A stretch of DNA of 64,000 bases from Notospermus geniculatus (lineage: Eukaryota; Nemertea; Pilidiophora; Heteronemertea; Lineidae): NCBI GenBank assembly GCA_002633025.1, contig NMRB01000596.1, forward strand, positions 77,779 to 141,778. The letters run 5' to 3'. Within the stretch, counting starts at the first letter, position 1. The number at the start of each line of letters is the position of its first letter. Of this stretch, positions 22,780 through 34,299 are shown piece after piece. The translations under genes and the position numbers were made by a program. The notes beneath the pieces were generated by a model. That model searched no databases. It saw only the letters and a list, made by a program, of their open reading frames with translations, and was not told where the DNA came from.

Positions 22780-23294
22780 ATGTTTTTCAGAAAAAATCAG
22801 ACATCAAAGTTGTTGACATTATTTTGTGCTACGTGCATTGACACTCGTGCACAATATACATGTATATGCAAATGGCCGTGCAGTACCACTCATTCTATTG
22901 TCATGAATTACGAAGCATTCGACTGTGTTGGCCATGAACGTAATGAATTGACGTCCCGTTTGATTGTTTATGCACTATTCTCTAGCTCTCATTATCGGCG
23001 AATTGTCGTATATATGATGCTGTTGCTATCGTTGCGACTTGTTGCTTCTAATGTACGTTTTTTGTCCCTTGTCGTTTGGACCCATGTATCAGCCACTACG
23101 TTTATTTATTGTCAAATATTCTATTCCCTTTGTGTAGAGCCAACGACGGTGGCAGAGGTGACAATGATGACGTCAACAACAGCAGCAGCTGCTGCTGCTG
23201 CTGCAGCAGCGGCGGCGACGGCGGTATCAGCAGCATCAGCATCGGCGGCGGCGGCATCAGCAGCAGCGGCAGCAGCGGCGGCGGCGGTGGCGGC

Positions 23295-23348
<54 letters not shown>

Positions 23349-23660
23349 TGCAGCAGCAGCAGCAACTGTTCAATTTCCTTGTTTAGAGCCAACTTCGGTG
23401 GTAAAGATGACAATGATGACGTCAACATCAATAGCAGCAGCGGCGGCTGAGGAAGTGGCAGCAGCAGCCTCAGCAGCAGCAGTTGCGGCGAAGGAAATGG
23501 CAGCAGCAGCGGCTGCGATGGCAGCAGCAGCGGCAACAACAACAACAACAACAACAACAGCCACAAACACAGAAGCTGTAAATCAGTGGTGTCAGCAAGA
23601 ACAATAACAAAACAACAAAAACAGAGCTGCTGCGAATCAGTGGTGTCAGCAACGACATCG
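22780..23660. repeat. GCA/GCN trinucleotide-rich tract with duplicated unit
   Basis: 23165-23550 is dominated by GCA, GCG and GCT triplets, with an uninterrupted GCA run at about 23296-23347. A unit with TAGAGCCAACNNCGGTGG and ACAATGATGACGTCAAC occurs at about 23137 and 23386. A second repeated unit, AATCAGTGGTGTCAGCAA, is at about 23581 and 23636. The plus strand is open for 275 codons (22780-23607) with a long polyalanine run, but other frames are open too and the ATG overlaps a transposon target site. I treat the open frame as a by-product of the repeat, although an alanine-rich exon is not excluded. Confidence 0.7.
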
Positions 23661-24543
23661 ACGTTTCTGGTGACTTTCTATGGATTGATCACGCCAGAAA
23701 ATGTTTCTAAGAAGAGCGATGAACCATTTTTTTAATCGATAGCCCCCACATGGTTCCGCCAAGAATCAGTCTCCTCGCCAGGAGCGACAAAAAACGATAA
23801 GTCGCCGATGCTGCTGATGGGTATCGCTATAATATAATATCGATGCAAATTCGTTAGCGTTTCTTGTACATGTACTTCTGTGTTCGTCTCGCACGGCGTC
23901 GCAATGAAACAGCAAGGTTTTTGTACATTGGTTCGATGTGAATTGCTCAAATGAAGCAGAGATTACATTGTATATGATTACTTAGCTATCGATGTAATCA
24001 ATCACGAACCTGCTAAAGCGATGAAGCAAAGTAATTTACAGGAAGGAACTCTGAGTCGAACCGGCAACGGTTTCCTGACAACAGTTCGTTGCCCTTTCGT
24101 CATCATGGTAGTAGCCAACGTTTTCTCATGGCTTCTTGCACTTAATGGAGAATCTGAAAGTGATGAGCCGGTCAACCCCTGAATTCGTCGGAAGTAAGAC
24201 CTCTGCAACGCGACCGACGTAGTGCAATTTACTGAAAGAAGCTGTAGGCTGAAAAATAAATGACATGTCCACTTCCATCCAAGACATGATTGATGGTCGT
24301 GATGAAAAAGTTGGGCGAAGGCAAAATCTGGCATCCGTTACGTCTACTTTTCCGGCTGTAATAGGCCAATCACGAATCTTCCCCAGTCAACTCCACACTC
24401 ACAGCATGTTGGACGACGTGTTAGATGGTTTACCCCTGCTTCTGTCATGCCTAACCAATTTATTACAGCAGGTGCTCTAACAACCTCATGTCTTTCACAG
24501 TCACCCTTCACAGACAACATGCTAACATGATATATAAACCCTT
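23661..24543. other. No gene seen
   Basis: A 110-codon minus-strand frame (24334-24002) lacks recognisable motifs. Confidence 0.4.
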
Positions 24544-24774
24544 GTTACACTACATAAAAAACCCGTGTCGAACCCGGGTTTTTTCTGTCCACACCTGTTA
24601 AAAACGCGGTGTAATAATCCCCTCCGAGCTCGAACGGTTTTTGGAGAGCTTAATTTAGGTCCCCGTCACAAAATTTGAGTAGCGTTGACGGGCACCGGGC
24701 CTGAGGAGGGATTTTTCAGAGGTGGGCTAGACCCGGGTGTCAAGAAACCCGGGGATTTCTATATGTAGTGTAAC
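24544..24774. mobile_element. GTTACACTACATA-type TIR element, 231 bp
   Basis: The left end GTTACACTACATAAAAAACC...ACCCGGGTT is mirrored by ACCCGGGTG...ATATGTAGTGTAAC at the right. No clear target duplication. It supplies the last dozen codons of the minus-strand frame described next. Confidence 0.75.
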
Positions 24775-25089
24775 CACGGCTATAGTGTGGGGCACGTTGA
24801 AGGAACCTTCCGTCCCCATTCGAACAAGAACGATAACGATACTTGGGTTAAGGCAAAAGGGCAGTTGGAAAGGTTCTGACATGCCCCCTCGTACATCTAT
24901 TATACCAGCTGCTTCAATGACCTCGTGCTCCACTCTTTTCACACACGACATTTTCTGTATAATTGATGGTCTGCAGCTTATATACGGATTAGTGACTCTA
25001 GAGTGGCCGCAGACCTGCAATCCCTTCTCATCAGCGTTAGTGTCAGACAACAGGTTGTAATCCTGCTCCGATTCACATCTAATGCTCAT
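24775..25089 (-). other. Open frame of uncertain status next to transposon
   Basis: A minus-strand frame of 120 codons starts MSIRCESEQDYNLLSD, is acidic at first, and ends inside the adjacent TIR element. The first 25 codons are followed by a possible donor (TTGCAG|GTCTGC). I recognise no family. It could be an exon or chance. Confidence 0.2.
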
Positions 25090-26978
25090 CAGACGTAGCC
25101 ATTTTCTTTATTAATGACATAGTTTCCATGGGTAATTCATCAGTGTAAGCAAAATATCGATGTATCTGACGAGAGATTTCATTGCATCTCATCCTCCTAC
25201 AGCAGGGCTTTGGTCTCGTTCCTCTTCATGTATGGATGAAGAACACCGAGGTAAAAACCCCTGTAGCGGGAGGATGTCGTCTCTGAACCATTGTCTTAAT
25301 CAATGTGGTGGTTCCAACCGGTTATTTGTTGTGTGGGTTGGGAAGTCACGCAGAAATCAATGACGTCACTGAACCGACCAATCTGCAGACGGAAACCGAA
25401 ACGCCTCGTGCAGGTTGTTTATATGAACGAGGTGGTGAACGTATGGCTCAGAAACACATCGAATCGCTCATAGTCAAGTCAGGTTTCCTGACGGCACGAC
25501 CGGGGACAGGATGTACGAGCACTATATCATAATGCAACAATGACGAATTGTGATAAAATATTGCAGGCTTGGTTGGATTACGTATGAGCGAATTTACCAG
25601 TGGGGAATGATATTGTTGAAAAATTAGCTTACTCTGATTTTCATGTGTGAGAACTGTCCAACGTATGATTATATTGTGTTCAATAGGATCGAAACTTGCA
25701 TGGGAATTTCCTCAGTCTTGGACAAGGTTTCTGTGAACTGATTTGGATACATACAGTGTTTAGGAAGGCCTTTATCCACGTCGTACTGAGCGCCGAAGGA
25801 AAAGCTAACCAAACCAAAGTCATTTCGTCGAGATTGATCTCTTTTCCGCCAACTTGGATTTAACTTTCCATAATCCCACTGACTCGAGCGGAGGAAGTCT
25901 TCAGTCGGTAAGTGGTGGAGTGGGTCAAAAGCCTGCAACGTGTCTACGATCGCTTCATGACTGAGACGTATGTTCTTTTGAGCTTCAACTCATTTTGCTA
26001 ATGCCGATATGAAAACAACCAACACCAGTTTTTTTATCGTAAAAACATGGTAGATGCCCCTGTGTTGCAGTCAGACCAGGGTGCGTCTGCTTATCGCTGG
26101 ATGCTACTAACTAGCTAGCCAGAGGATGGTGCCTTGTCTTCAGGAGATCAAACAGAAGATGTTGATAAACCCGCAGTGTTAAGTTTTCGACGTTTAGATC
26201 ATACGCTTCCGTTCATACTTTAACGAAATAAATCCCATTTTATGGAAGGTCTTTATGGAATTGACTTGCAGACGTTGAAGGATTTTATTCCAGGGATGGG
26301 ATATATCTCTGATGATAGCATTAGCAGATTAAAAGACAACGACTCCATTGTGGCTGCTTATAACCCCATTGTCGATGACGACATGGATGTATCTACTGGA
26401 ATACCTTCTAAGTGATTCAATCGGCGGTTTTGTGACTTGCCTTTGGTTTAGTTTGATTGTTCATCCGTCAGTCTACATTTGTCTGTGATTTTACCTGATA
26501 CTAGTCCTCTTTTCGTATGTTATGTGTACCTGAACCCCGCATGCTGTGATTTACTCGTGAAAACACCTCTTTTCTCTGGATTAAGTTCCTTTTTAATCGA
26601 GAATCTAATTTGAGAAAATTTTCTAATCCTCTGGATTAGGTGCTCACCATACAGTCGGTAAATAACTTCGCAAATGAGTGCACCTACATGTACCGTATCA
26701 TTCTTGACATGGCTCAGTAGCTTTCCTAGGATATCTTGCAATTCAATATAAAAGTCAAAAGGATACGGACCTCATCAAATTGATACCAAATCCCCCATTG
26801 GAATCTGATCCACGATCAGCAATTCATCTTATTCAATTTGGATATGTTTGAAAAACAATACGTATGATTGATTGTCAGGCAGCATAAAGTGAGGATACGT
26901 GTTCATCGTCGGGGTATGAAAAACACGTTCTGAATACCAAGACCAAAGACTTTGGAATACTTCATAGGATATTTAGAA
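25090..26978. other. No gene seen
   Basis: Only short open frames without motifs. The last 200 bases are the 5' flank of the receptor at 27207. Confidence 0.4.
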
Positions 26979-26997
26979 CCAATCCGAATGTATAAAA
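26979..26997 (+). promoter_or_regulatory. Possible CCAAT and TATA boxes for the 27207 receptor
   Basis: CCAAT at 26979 and TATAAAA at 26991, about 210 bases before the ATG. The two are unusually close to each other. Start of transcription is not known. Confidence 0.4.
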
Positions 26998-27098
26998 CCT
27001 CGGGATAATACAGTTCAATAGCATTTATTGTTTACGATCTTCATGAAAGTCAACGAATAGCAGTGGATGTTGTTGACAGTTGCTTCTACCGGCTCAGA

Positions 27099-27142
27099 CA
27101 TTGGTACACGTACTTAAAAACATTGGTACACGTACTTTAAAA
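27099..27142. repeat. 22-bp tandem duplication in receptor leader
   Basis: CATTGGTACACGTACTTAAA occurs twice head to tail (27099-27120 and 27121-27142, one base difference), 65 bases before the receptor ATG. Confidence 0.85.
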
Positions 27143-27206
27143 CACGCGAACAACACCACTATTACAGCGATAAACGTTTTTCGGACATTTCGCTAAGAAC
27201 AGCAAC

Positions 27207-28328
27207 ATGAATCGCTCGTCCAATTTCACGTTCCCTTTTAAAATGAACATTTCGAGCGGACATATGCCGACAGTATGCCGCACGTCGCAAGACCCCAAAT
27301 CGTTCACTGCTTTTATTTTCCTGGGATGGGTCCTGGCTGTTATAGCAGTCGTAGGGATTGTTGCCAATATCATCAGCATCATCGTATTCTCACGGATGCC
27401 CCAGCGTTCATCGACAACCTTCCTCATACAAATGTTGGCCGCCGCGGACAGTTTCTTCTTGTTGAGCAACTTGTTGACATTGACTCTTTTCAGTTGGTTT
27501 CAAGCCTTAGGAAAGGTGTGCATCTACATGCAGTATCTGGCGAAGGTGCTGCCTTACTTCAAAGGTTTAATGGAAGTTGCGAGGGATGCTTCAGTTTGGA
27601 TGGTCGCCATCGTTACGGTGGACCGCTTTGTTGCCCTCTATTACCCTTTAAGCATGTCGAAATTCTGCCGCGTGTCCGTTATCGTCAAGGTCCTTGCGTT
27701 TCTCTTTCTTTACATCCTTGCCTTCAACATTCCGACTTTCATGTTGTTTACGAAGGCCGATGGACGTTACAACATTCAGCACCGAGGGAAACTTTATGCG
27801 TTCAGATTGAGTAGCCTAAATTCGAACTTGGTGTACAACGTGACTTATTACAGCGTTGATAGTGTGATGAATCTGCTGCTTCCTGTCCTTATTGTTTTGG
27901 TTCTCAACGTCCGGATCATAGTGGTGCTGAAACGGGCGCGGACAGCCCGGTCTCTCCTGTCCAGAAACTCAGGCGAAGTAGATCGAGGGTCGTTCGCAAC
28001 TGTTATGCTTGTGATCATAGCTATTGTGTTTGTTGTCTGTGAGCTTCCGAAATTGGCTGAAATTTTCCACATTATATGGAGTAATTGGGATGATTCAAAG
28101 GTGGTAGGACTTAAAAAGACAAGTTTGCTGACTGACGTCAAAAAGAGGAAATTCGTTCTATTCATAGTGTCAACTCTCTCCCAGGCCTTCAATTCATTTG
28201 TGAACTTCTTCGTGTATTGTTTGACTGCAAGACGATTTCGAAAGATCTTGAGGAAGACAATTCCCTTTGGTCCGTGTAGGTTGGCCTGCTTCAACGTCGA
28301 GAAGGACAATGAACCAACGCCTATTTGA
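27207..28328 (+). CDS. Intronless class A GPCR, FMRFamide-receptor-like
   Basis: A single 373-residue open frame. The N-terminus has three glycosylation sites (N2, N6, N14) and a further one is at N211 in extracellular loop 2. TM1 has GIVAN with Asn54, TM2 has Asp81 and TM3 ends in DRF (139-141). TM4 spans about 156-180, and TM5 contains Pro226. TM6 has CELP (278-281) in place of CWxP. TM7 has NFFVY (333-337) in place of NPxxY. The tail has RRFRKILRK and cysteines at 357 and 361, likely palmitoylation sites. The overall pattern and the SVWMVAIVTVDRF segment resemble invertebrate FMRFamide or peptide receptors, so it is probably a plasma-membrane neuropeptide receptor; the ligand cannot be read. 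The usual Cys at the start of TM3 and in extracellular loop 2 are both missing. The first ATG is chosen; Met13 or Met20 would shorten only the tail outside the membrane. Confidence 0.88.
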   Translation: MNRSSNFTFPFKMNISSGHMPTVCRTSQDPKSFTAFIFLGWVLAVIAVVGIVANIISIIVFSRMPQRSSTTFLIQMLAAADSFFLLSNLLTLTLFSWFQALGKVCIYMQYLAKVLPYFKGLMEVARDASVWMVAIVTVDRFVALYYPLSMSKFCRVSVIVKVLAFLFLYILAFNIPTFMLFTKADGRYNIQHRGKLYAFRLSSLNSNLVYNVTYYSVDSVMNLLLPVLIVLVLNVRIIVVLKRARTARSLLSRNSGEVDRGSFATVMLVIIAIVFVVCELPKLAEIFHIIWSNWDDSKVVGLKKTSLLTDVKKRKFVLFIVSTLSQAFNSFVNFFVYCLTARRFRKILRKTIPFGPCRLACFNVEKDNEPTPI

Positions 28329-29289
28329 CAGCAAGCATCAAGTGCTCAGCGACAAGATGAAGTGGAATTTTCAGAGATATTGACATAATCGCTAATTTGG
28401 AGAGAGCGTTGCCACAAAATCGTATAGAGGCGTCCTCTTGCTATCCAGTATGTTGCTACGTACGTATGTATAATGCGTGAGGAAGAATTTTGTTGTATTT
28501 TTATACAAAGTGTGTTTCAAGTCCTTTGTCTCAGCTCTGCGTTCCTCATTGTCTAAACATTTAACAAGAGACAAAACATACAGAGTGGTTCGGTTTCCAA
28601 GAATAATATTGATATATGTATTTACAAATAAGTGGCATCTTCAGTCTTGTATTTGTACTAGAAACTGACTTTGTCTTTTGGCTAGCGGTGAGCAACAAAA
28701 AAGCATGGTCGTTGACATGTCCGTATTTCGTGGTGGTCCTTTTCTAAACATCATGATCGTCGGGAAGTTAATGTTGAACTTAAAACTTTGAAAACTTGAC
28801 AGACTGTTCTAATGATACGAAGGTGCCTTTTAAGACTGTTAGAGGAAGAATCCGGTCGAACAAAGTGTACTTAATCTGAACATTCAATGGTATATGATCT
28901 GAATGTATCTTCATGTATTTCATTTGCTTGTAAACAAGACGCATGCTTTTCTAGCATGAATACAAGTTTGTGTAAGAACATACATGTACATTAAACAATC
29001 GCTTATTGGAAAAAAACAAGTGGACGCTGGAGAAAAAAAACTTTGAGGCTCCTCATCTAGCACGTGTATCAACTCATACACATCTACTCGTATACACATC
29101 TACTGACACATTTCACCATTTAGTGAAAGTTTCAAGCATATTAAACATGGTTATTTCAAAGATGTTGGCTTTTAATGTATTTGTACAACAGATTTCTATC
29201 ATACGTATCTTTTACCATTATTTTGGTACGAAATTTGTATCGTAAACAAACACTCAAAAGTTTATCGTAATACGGGTCGACGAATAATA
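28329..29289. other. 3' flank of receptor; no gene
   Basis: AT-rich. No AATAAA soon after the stop; an ATTAAA lies at about 28990. Confidence 0.4.
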
Positions 29290-29413
29290 GGGAGTTTAAG
29301 AGATCACACGCTAACGATAACATTTACGTTAACAGTATTTTTTGTATATGAAATACATGCAAGAAATAGCGTTAACGTTAACGTTATCGTTAGCGTGTGA
29401 TCTCTTAAACTCT
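29290..29413. mobile_element. Palindromic MITE, GAG(G)TTT family, 124 bp
   Basis: TA on both sides. Arms GGGAGTTTAAGAGATCACAC and complement. Inside, GTTAACG words repeat as in the elements at 5715 and 55465, although the outer arm is different (AAGAGATC). Confidence 0.8.
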
Positions 29414-29640
29414 GTAATTTCTTGGTTAGATGGCTGTTCACTGCTGAAGCAAAAACTGTCGTAAGGGGCAGACGACAGTCTCGCGGTGCTGATCTTCTTT
29501 CAGAATAGCAACAGGAAACTTTTGAATCCAGTGTACATTTACATGTAGGCCTACATGTACATGTCGCATGTTACATGTACAATGTTACATGTACATTAAT
29601 ATGTATGTGTGCATGTACATTAAAACAGTTACATCTTCCC
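29414..29640. repeat. ACATGTA-rich stretch
   Basis: 29525-29625 contains eight or so TACATGTA/ACATGTAC words, including GTAGGCCTACATGTACATG. No fixed period. Confidence 0.7.
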
Positions 29641-32600
29641 AATTAAAAAGAGGATGCAACGGGCAATGAGAACATTCAATCGGAATGAAAATGACACTTT
29701 TAATGAAAGGCTCTTCTTGCTGTCTACATGTACAAAAAAATCATCGTATGAAGTTTCTGACAGTATGTTCAACAAGTGTACCAATAACTATGTGTTAATA
29801 AAGATTGACGAAGAAAGTTACTCTCTGGTAATTTACACTGTCGTTGTCGCTGCATCTTTGTTGCACTTTCGTAGAAAAACTCGCAGGCATTCTTCACGAC
29901 TTCGATATCATAATTGATCATTTTTCCTGAAGGAACGTAATTATAGGAGATGATTTTTTACGTCTGCATCGCCTCGCTATGGTATAAGCGAAAGGCAAAA
30001 CTCACAGCCGTTGTTTCCAGATCCTCGTGAAACGCTCGCCTAAAGAATGAAAAGGAATGGTGGCGCTTAATGGATCGTTTGATATATGGTAAGTGGACTC
30101 ACCACATTAAAGGACTGAAATTGCTCTCATCATGCTGTGGTCTTTGCAAGGGTAATCAGATCAGGCCACTTTTAAGGCATTCTTCGATGCAGTTATCTGA
30201 CGTTAACGGAACTGCCAGCGGTATAGGTCATTTTTATCTGCTTATGGTAAAACGTAATAAACCGGCATCGTTTTCATTCGAGGAAGCTCTTTCTGACTTG
30301 ATTGGTTATAGGACCCGTCACAACGTTCCATACATTAACGGATCATCTGCCTCTACAAAACTGCCGATACTTTATCCCCCGTAACGCAATGCCGATTTAT
30401 AATATGCACACCAAGCCGATCTCATCCGTATGCATCAGGTGGTGTGACGATTTTGGTTTTTTAAACCAATGGCCGGTGTCGCGTAATCCCACAATGGGAA
30501 TGGTAACGCGAATTTTATAGGAGCAGTCAGCCGCGCTTATCGCCAAAAGACGGCAGCAAAGTTCTAGCGGACCAATACGATATAAAATTCTCCCTGATTG
30601 GTGCAACTGATGACAGCTCTTCTTGCCCGTGGTTGATTTCATTCGTTAAGCCGTAATGCACTTCAATAAAAAGGCTGAACACAACAATAAAGTGGACCCA
30701 CTGATTCGGAAATCACGTGACTCAGTTTTAATGCATAATTTGTTGGAGTGGGCTTCGGTGAAAAGAAATTCAATGTCATTGTTGTAGTGTTCGGGATAAA
30801 GTGTATTGCAAAATGGCTGAATCCTGATCCATTCCGTAATATGTGTACCTTTGTTGCTCAAAATCATTCAGGAAGTCTTGCTGAATACAAAATCAGACCG
30901 TGCCGAATGAAACCAAAATCTCTTATCCATAGTGATCAAGATGCTCCTCACGTACGAATACTACATTATTTCGAATTCATGACCATTATGTTCTATGATT
31001 TATATACATGCACTCTCGTACCTTTATCACGACCACATATACTATCCCTTTGACCACATTTTCACCTGGTTATGTCCATTTACTGATTAACGTTGGACAC
31101 GTATACGCTGTTCTAGGCTTATTAGTTTCTGATTATGCTTCCCTTGTTGTTCGTCGCAGGTGGCTACTGTGCAAAAGAAATGCAACGTGATTACGTTTCT
31201 TTGAGAATTTAGAGTTCGTTTCGCAAGTAATTCACCTACTTTGATCTCTTGTCAGGTGCAGAGAGCCGACAGTCGTTTGGTTCGACAGGAGTCTGAAATA
31301 TTTTGTTGTCAGGTGTTGCATTTGGAGACTGAGGCTTCAAAACATGTTTATGGATTAGATGTTCCTGGAAGCAAGGGCGTTCCAGTGGTTCATGGTTACA
31401 TTTCACCACTCGAGATGTTTGGTGTGGCTCTAATAAGTAAAACACTGAGAATGTTCTACTTGAACTGTTGGAAGGAAACTGATCATTATCAGCCAATCAG
31501 AACTGGAAGTTTATTCAATCGGCCTGAAATCATCCAATGCGCTCCCAGTCCTCTACCATGTCCAATAGGCCTATTACTTGATCAACAAGGTTCGATATTT
31601 CTGCTCTCACCACGATTTGCTCCGCACAGCATGTCGGATTTCCGGACTTGTTGGCCGGTAGGGTGTGAGCTACGAATTCTATATTGCTTCGAGTGAATTC
31701 ATATGGTGATCATTTAGAAGTTCATTGATATCAAAGGCGATATCAAATTGATATCAAATTTCAAGAGTAGAATTCTTCGCATGAACACCGGCAGCACTCT
31801 GTGAGGTGAACGAAGGACATTATTATTAAATTAACTTCATTTCGACGAACCATTTGATCATGGTAAAAGCTGCTGGTGATACCAGAAAGAAAGGAGAAAC
31901 GAAACATCATGCAACTGATGTTGTCACTTATTCATGAGAGATTTTGCGATATAATCATCAGGTGTTGCAAAAGAAGATGACTGCGCGCTCTTTCCGGCAT
32001 TCTGCGTCACGGTGTGGATTTCAACATTTCTTCACTCAAATCTCTCTTTTTCAGATTTGAGGCTGGTGTTCGGCAGAAAACACGACAACTAGAATCAGCA
32101 CTACTCCGTACTCTCTTTCACGTACTCCATTCGATATTGCGGTTATTATCCCAGGTCTTAGCGCGACGACGTGAATTCGTGATCTTCCTCCTCTTGAAGA
32201 CGAAACAGAGTTACGATTGTTAAAGTGTAATCAGGCAAATAAACGGCCCTTTTGATCCTCACCTTCAAAAAGATCGATAATCGATGGTTTCTATAAGGTC
32301 TCCTTTTGCCGGAGGGTTTTGTTCGTCAGAAGATATGGTCTCGTATCGACATACCACTTCACTTTTCATTATTTGCTCTTATTCGATATAAAAATCTGAT
32401 TATTTTTTTTCACCGCCAGCGGGTACGGCCATGAAACCACAGCGCAGACCTCAGCCGCTTTAGTTGCAATGTACTTGTCACTTTTTGTCATTTGAGTGCA
32501 AAATCGGTAATCTCATTTCATGTCTATAATGAACTTGTCATTCTTCATTCGAAGTCACGCTTTTTTTCGAAAGGAGTTTCATAATGGAAAGGAAAACCTT

Positions 32601-32734
32601 ATATTGCTTGACATTAAGCCAATCAAATTGTTTGAGCGGAGTTTCTTTCGAAACGTTTGCGTCGGTTCCTTTCTTGTTAGATTAGGTCAACAGCGTCAAC
32701 GTCTGAATCTATCGCCACAGCAGAGACTAGTTCC
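29641..32734. other. No gene supported
   Basis: A 104-codon frame (30070-30384) and a 151-codon frame (31241-31696) on the plus strand lack recognisable domains. 31727-31758 has GATATCAAA three times, 11-12 bases apart. Confidence 0.4.
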
Positions 32735-33122
32735 GTTCCCTTCGCCCGCGCTGCTAGGTCTCGCGATATTTCGATAGGCTCTCTCCGCAGCTGTGAGATG
32801 CGCAGTGCCCAATGACTGGGAACGAGGAGGCTGAGCCCAGGGTAAGTGGTAAAATGGATACAGATAGAGTCCAACATTGTCGAATGGGAACTCCTAAACC
32901 TAACCCCCTAATCCTAACCCTAACCCTAACCCTAATCCTAACTAACCCTTACCCTAACCCTAACCCTAACCCTAACCCCAACCCTAATCCTAACCCTAAT
33001 CCTAACTTTTGGACTCTATCTGTATCCATTCTACCATTCTCCCTGAGCCCAGCCTGGTTCCCGTCGCCTTCGCTGCGAGATTTCGCGATATTTGGATAGG
33101 TCCTCTCCGCATCTGCAGCTGA
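32735..33122. repeat. Interstitial telomere-like array inside inverted and direct repeats
   Basis: 32893-33007 is a degenerate CCCTAA array (complement of the animal TTAGGG repeat), with variants CCTAAT, CCCCAA and CCCTTA. It is flanked by inverted arms: GGGAAC...GGTAAAATGGATACAGATAG at 32818-32873 and its complement at 33010-33062. Beyond these, a direct repeat (CGCGATATTTNGATAGG...CTCTCCGCA) occurs at about 32735-32800 and 33055-33122. Confidence 0.85.
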
Positions 33123-34221
33123 CAAGAATCCCACCTTGACGACAGGAAGCAGTCAAGCTGGACATGCGCAGGAGGTTTGGTCTGAATCCTGCTGCAGCAG
33201 TCTAATGTCAGCGATGACGTCACATTCCCAGTCAGAGTTCATTAATCCCGGCGTCTCTTCTCTAGACAAGCCCTAAATCTTTGTTGAAAGTCGTCCTGTC
33301 TTGGGAGTTTCCTTTTAAGATAGAATTTCACGAAAATCGTAATCAGAAGAAATATCCACCGGCATATTTTCCCCAGAACATTCATTTCAACGTCTGTTGT
33401 GGAAGATTTTTGTTAACGAATGAACGGCAATGAAGGACGATTCGATTGCTACCAGCGTAGTCGTCGATTTTGTTCCCATATGATATCAGCCATTACGTGT
33501 GATTAGATACATCATCACGGTTTTTATGGCCTCGTTACCTGACGTGTCAGTGATGCACAAAAGACACCACTCCGCCCCCAGCCAGCTGTCAGAGTTACAG
33601 CGACGTAAAAGTGATAAACAAGTAGGGCAGTGACCGCTCTTCGAGGTGATTTCTGGTGCGGTTTATCTGAAATCGATTTTGAGGTGAAGTTTTCTTTGTG
33701 TCGTGTTACTCCGCCCAAAGCAAGGTGTCAATGTCGCTTTCTTCGCATAAAAATGGTAATGTACGGTATTGACCTCTAAACGAGGGGTTTCCGGGTGCTG
33801 TTTTCACATAAAAATTCTGATAATGGCCAACATCGGGCAGGTCGTCACGACGAGTTGGAAGGTGTCGGGATGCCCTTGACAAAATATGACGAGAAAATAG
33901 TGTTGATGAAAAAATGGTACAGCTGCACTGTGTTACCTCCGTGTCACACGTTTCTGTTATGGCCAGTAGATCACTGATCAATATTTCTTCGTCACCCAAC
34001 CTCAGCCTTCAACAACTTGCCGAAGCCTGGCGACCTTCAGTTGTTTGTCAGTCTGTTCTGCCGTGATCAACAACCTGCAACAATCGGAAATCTGTTGAAA
34101 GGTGTTGACGAACGAAGTCAGTCATCTAGTCCTAAATGAATTAGAGTCGCTGACGTCAACCTTTATGCGGACTGATCATGATATTGTGATAATGAATGTT
34201 TGAAGACTGCTTCTCGTGTGC
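33123..34221. other. No gene seen
   Basis: Nothing recognised beyond short open frames. Confidence 0.4.
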
Positions 34222-34253
34222 GGGGTGGGGTGGGGTGGGGTGGGGTGGGGGGG
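34222..34253 (+). repeat. (GGGGT)n tract
   Basis: Five or more GGGGT units ending in a run of eight G, able in principle to form a G-quadruplex. Confidence 0.9.
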
Positions 34254-34299
34254 ATTTGGTGATTCAGTTATGGTTTGAAACCGGAATCCATGTTAACGT

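Noticed and set aside
22780-23607. 275-codon open frame with a long polyalanine run
   Set aside because: It is driven by GCN triplets, with other frames and the reverse strand open as well. Its ATG overlaps a transposon target duplication, and no domain is visible outside the repeat.
27137-28309. Minus-strand and alternate-frame ORFs across the 27207 receptor
   Set aside because: Shadows of the 373-residue receptor frame.
32812-33134. Open frames with NPNPNP or LGLGLG repeats
   Set aside because: Direct translation of the CCCTAA array.
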